A DNA stretch of 10,853 nucleotides from Conidiobolus incongruus B7586 (taxonomy: Eukaryota; Entomophthoromycota; Entomophthoromycetes; Entomophthorales; Conidiobolaceae). A program made the position numbers and the translations under genes. Location of the stretch: positions 1-10,853 of the forward strand of contig JNEM01013570.1 of NCBI GenBank assembly GCA_000697335.1, read 5' to 3'. This document shows, piece after piece, positions 8,690 to 10,853 of this stretch. The notes beneath the pieces were generated by a model. That model was not told where the DNA came from. It ran no database searches and saw only the letters and a program-made list of their open reading frames with translations. Position 1 is the first letter of the stretch. Each line of letters begins with the position of its first letter.

Positions 8690-9992
8690 TATTTAATTAT
8701 TTTTCTTAATTTCTATAGTTTGCAAAATAGATTGTCCGTTTTGATTCAACTACACTATTTCTTAATATTTAACTCCAAATGTTTTATTAAATCATCTAAA
8801 ATAGTGAACAATTTATTAATTCAGATATTAATGTATCCATTCTATTATAAAATTATTCTACTTAATCTATTTTTATGATGGATTTTATATATTATTTTTA
8901 AAAAATCAAACTGGCTTTGAATATATTGATTAACCGTCAACCAAATTTAATAGATTAACATATTTTGTAACTTTGATAGATGAACATATAAATTAAATCT
9001 GATCACTATAAGGTCGCCACTACATTGTATTTAAATATAATGTGCTGATATGTTATCTAGAGATCTCATAAAAGCTAATTTTATTAACATCACTTTGATC
9101 GTCACAATTCTTAAGTTTTACAATGGTTTTTTGCAGATTGAAACTTACTTGTGATTTAAAAATTTGATTATCAAATTCTATTATTTAATAACACTAATAA
9201 TATAATTTTTATGCTTAACATAATTTATTAAGGAATTAGTCGGGATTAAAGAATTTTATATCAAATATATTTCAGATATATAATTATAACATTAATATCA
9301 TCCTGTGAAATTTTTTGAACATTTTAATATCTGCCAAACAAATACTTTCATACTTTTTATGGATATATCAAATTTTTTTATGAAACTAGATAAAAAATAG
9401 TCTATTGAACTTGGTTATCCAAAATCTCATTTTGCAATTAATAAAAATTGAATTCTGTCAACTCAAACTGTCTATTCGCATTACAAATACAAATGCTTTT
9501 CAAATATTTAATTTTACATATTTGAACACAATAATAATAATTTAATTTAATTAAAATATATATTAAAAAACAATTTTTTGATTTTATTTGATTCCAATTA
9601 AAGATATTTTTACACAGATAGTATTATATATAATTTCATTTTAATTTAATACTAATCATATTTTTAATTTTATTTTTTTAATTATTTTTAATTAATTAAT
9701 TATTAATTTAATTATTGAATATATTCCAATTTTAATAATTAGGTTTTAATTATATATTGTAAGGTTATTTTAACTTGTTATCTAGTCTATTATATAATTA
9801 TTATATTATATATTTTAATAACTATAATTAGCAAAGTTTTGTTAACTTTTTACTTCATATATTTTAATATTAAATTATTTCCATCAAATTTAAAAAATAT
9901 AAAATTTTTTAATTTCTTATTAATTAATAATATTTTTAATTTCATATAATATAATATATAAAAAATACTTAAAACTATAAATATTATTAAAC
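8690..9992. other. AT-rich stretch without a recognisable gene
   Basis: An open frame of 69 codons at 8669-8878 is Ile/Leu/Asn/Phe/Lys-rich, overlaps the likely polyadenylation signals and is taken as chance. The part from about 9530 to 9990 is lower in complexity, with long runs of TTAATT-type sequence (for example 9680-9715), and is probably older repeat debris into which mariner copy C inserted. No RNA gene was seen. Confidence 0.5.
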
Positions 9993-10159
9993 TATATATA
10001 TAATAGTTTTTTTTGATTGAAATATTAAATTTTTAAAATTGTTAATTTAATTTAATTATATATAAACCAAATAATTTTTATTAATGGTCTTTTATTTAAG
10101 TATTTAAATATTTTAAAAACAAATTATCTGTATTATTTAAACTTTATAACTTGCTTTTG

Positions 10160-10853
10160 ATAATAAAATATAATATAAAATAGTTATTTATAATTAGGTA
10201 AATTATTTTAAATTTAAAAATATTAATCTAAAACTTATTATTGACTATTTAAGTTAAGTTCTGATTGGAAAGGATTATATATATTATTAATCTCTGAGTT
10301 ACCCAATGTTCCCATAATATATAATCAAAATTAAGTTAGATTTTATTAACTTCAGAATGAATTGATTAGACAAAATACTCGCGAGGACTAGTAACGAAAT
10401 ATATCTTTTATTTTTATTTCCCAAAATAACAAAACAAATTCCTCTTATATTTTAAGAAAATGCAAATCCTTTTTTTATATAAATATCAAATTCTCATGAA
10501 TTCTCAAATAAAATCAAAATAAATAAATCCTTAATAGTAAAATAATAAAATAATGAAATAGTAAAGTGGTTGATTCACTTTATATTTAGTCAATAACTTG
10601 ATATTTATTAAAATTTAAAAATTTAATTTTAATTATTATTTTTTCAATTATTAATAAAGTTAAATAAAATGTTCAATGATAATTTTTTATTTTAGCTAGA
10701 GATTTTTTAAAATAATTTTAAATTATTTATATAAATATTTATATATATATAACTTAAATTATAATTAATTAATAAATATATAAAATATATATCTTATAAT
10801 TTAGCTAAAGCTTAAAATAGCTATAATAGCTATTATTATATAATACTTATTAA
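10160..10853 (+). pseudogene. Mariner transposase relic of copy C, 5' part
   Basis: This is the amino-terminal half of the transposase by alignment with copy B. The start region lies near 10160 and the DNA-binding part between about 10640 and 10840, with the insertion at 10237-10594 in between. TAA/TAG codons are dense and no open frame of note remains. The Lys/Ala-rich linker preceding the catalytic domain is still readable near 10803-10816 (LAKA). It is partial because the window ends before the catalytic motifs. Confidence 0.6.
10237..10594. mobile_element. Nested insertion of about 358 bp, solo LTR-like or MITE-like
   Basis: This segment is absent from mariner copies A and B and interrupts copy C. 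A perfect ten-base inverted repeat bounds it (TTATTGACTA at 10238-10247, TAGTCAATAA at 10587-10596), and AACTT occurs on both sides (10232-10236 and 10595-10599), as a five-base target duplication would. If the edges are read as TG...CA (10242-10592), the segment is a plausible solo LTR of about 351 bp. It contains a TATATAAAT at 10476-10484 and AATAAA motifs just after 10500, in the order an LTR would have. It is richer in G+C than the mariner around it and holds CTCGCGAG at 10378-10385. No coding sequence is seen. Exact edges are uncertain because the repeat and the duplication overlap. It is younger than the mariner copy it sits in. Confidence 0.6.

Larger units (their letters stand above)
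9993..10853 (+). mobile_element. Decayed Tc1/mariner element, copy C (cut by window end)
   Basis: This is the same family and strand as copy B. Its left end CTATATATATAATAGTTTTT (9992-10011) corresponds to the copy B left repeat. The leader and the block AGGTAAATTATTTTAAA (10197-10213) match copy B at 3380-3396. The helix-turn-helix region resumes near 10640 (ATTATTAATAAAGT, then TTTTATTTTAGCTA) and continues to the window edge with the run CTTATAATTTAGCTAAAGCTTAAAA, equivalent to copy B at 3611-3635. The element is interrupted by an insertion at 10237-10594. The catalytic half lies beyond the window. The visible coding part is closed by many stops. Confidence 0.8.

Noticed and set aside
8669-8878. 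Open frame of 69 codons after the crystallin-like gene
   Set aside because: It overlaps the probable AATAAA signals, its composition is that of chance A/T sequence, and it has no recognisable domain.
9545-9600. Possible fourth mariner terminus (ATATATTAAAAAACAATTTTTTGATT-like)
   Set aside because: It resembles the left end of copies B and C over about twenty bases, but the sequence that follows does not match the leader of the family.
1-10853. Ciliate-type code or a ciliate germline sequence
   Set aside because: The frames full of TAA/TAG are also interrupted by frame changes, and the only intact gene uses only CAA/CAG for Gln and stops at TAG. Decay of C to T explains the pattern better.
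1-10853. CRISPR array, tRNA or rRNA genes, bacterial operons
   Set aside because: No regularly spaced repeats, cloverleaf or conserved rRNA segments were seen, and the composition, TATA and AATAAA signals indicate eukaryotic nuclear DNA.

Overview
The window is extremely A+T-rich (by eye well over four fifths A+T across most of it, with TpA steps everywhere). It looks like a gene-poor, transposon-decayed part of a eukaryotic nuclear genome. A fungus is the best guess. The one intact gene encodes a small secreted protein with a Kex2-type Arg-Arg site, and the broken open frames are filled with TAA/TAG, the pattern expected from C-to-T decay such as repeat-induced point mutation (RIP). The species cannot be named from the sequence.

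Layout: (1) about 35-1094 is a decayed Tc1/mariner element on the minus strand (copy A). (2) 1095-1860 is AT-rich DNA with nothing recognisable. (3) 1870-2165 and 2290-2995 hold broken protein-coding sequence of unknown family on the plus strand. (4) 3178-4309 is a second, end-to-end mariner copy on the plus strand (copy B), with terminal inverted repeats and a recognisable but dead transposase. (5) 4354-4830 holds another broken coding block that begins with a very acidic tract. (6) 4831-8160 is a long desert without a convincing gene. (7) 8164-8686 is the only intact gene: a TATA box, a 122-residue secreted beta/gamma-crystallin-like protein and two AATAAA signals. (8) 8690-9990 is another desert. 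(9) From about 9993 to the window end is a third mariner copy (copy C, plus strand, cut off by the window), carrying an inserted sequence of about 358 bp with inverted ends and a five-base flanking duplication that looks like a solo LTR or a MITE.

No operon-like cooperation between genes is visible. The main contrast is one clean, richer-composition secreted-protein gene with its own promoter and polyadenylation signals, inside a landscape of decayed transposons and broken genes. That setting is typical of effector-like genes in fungal AT-rich compartments. Whether this protein is an effector, an antimicrobial or something else cannot be told from sequence.
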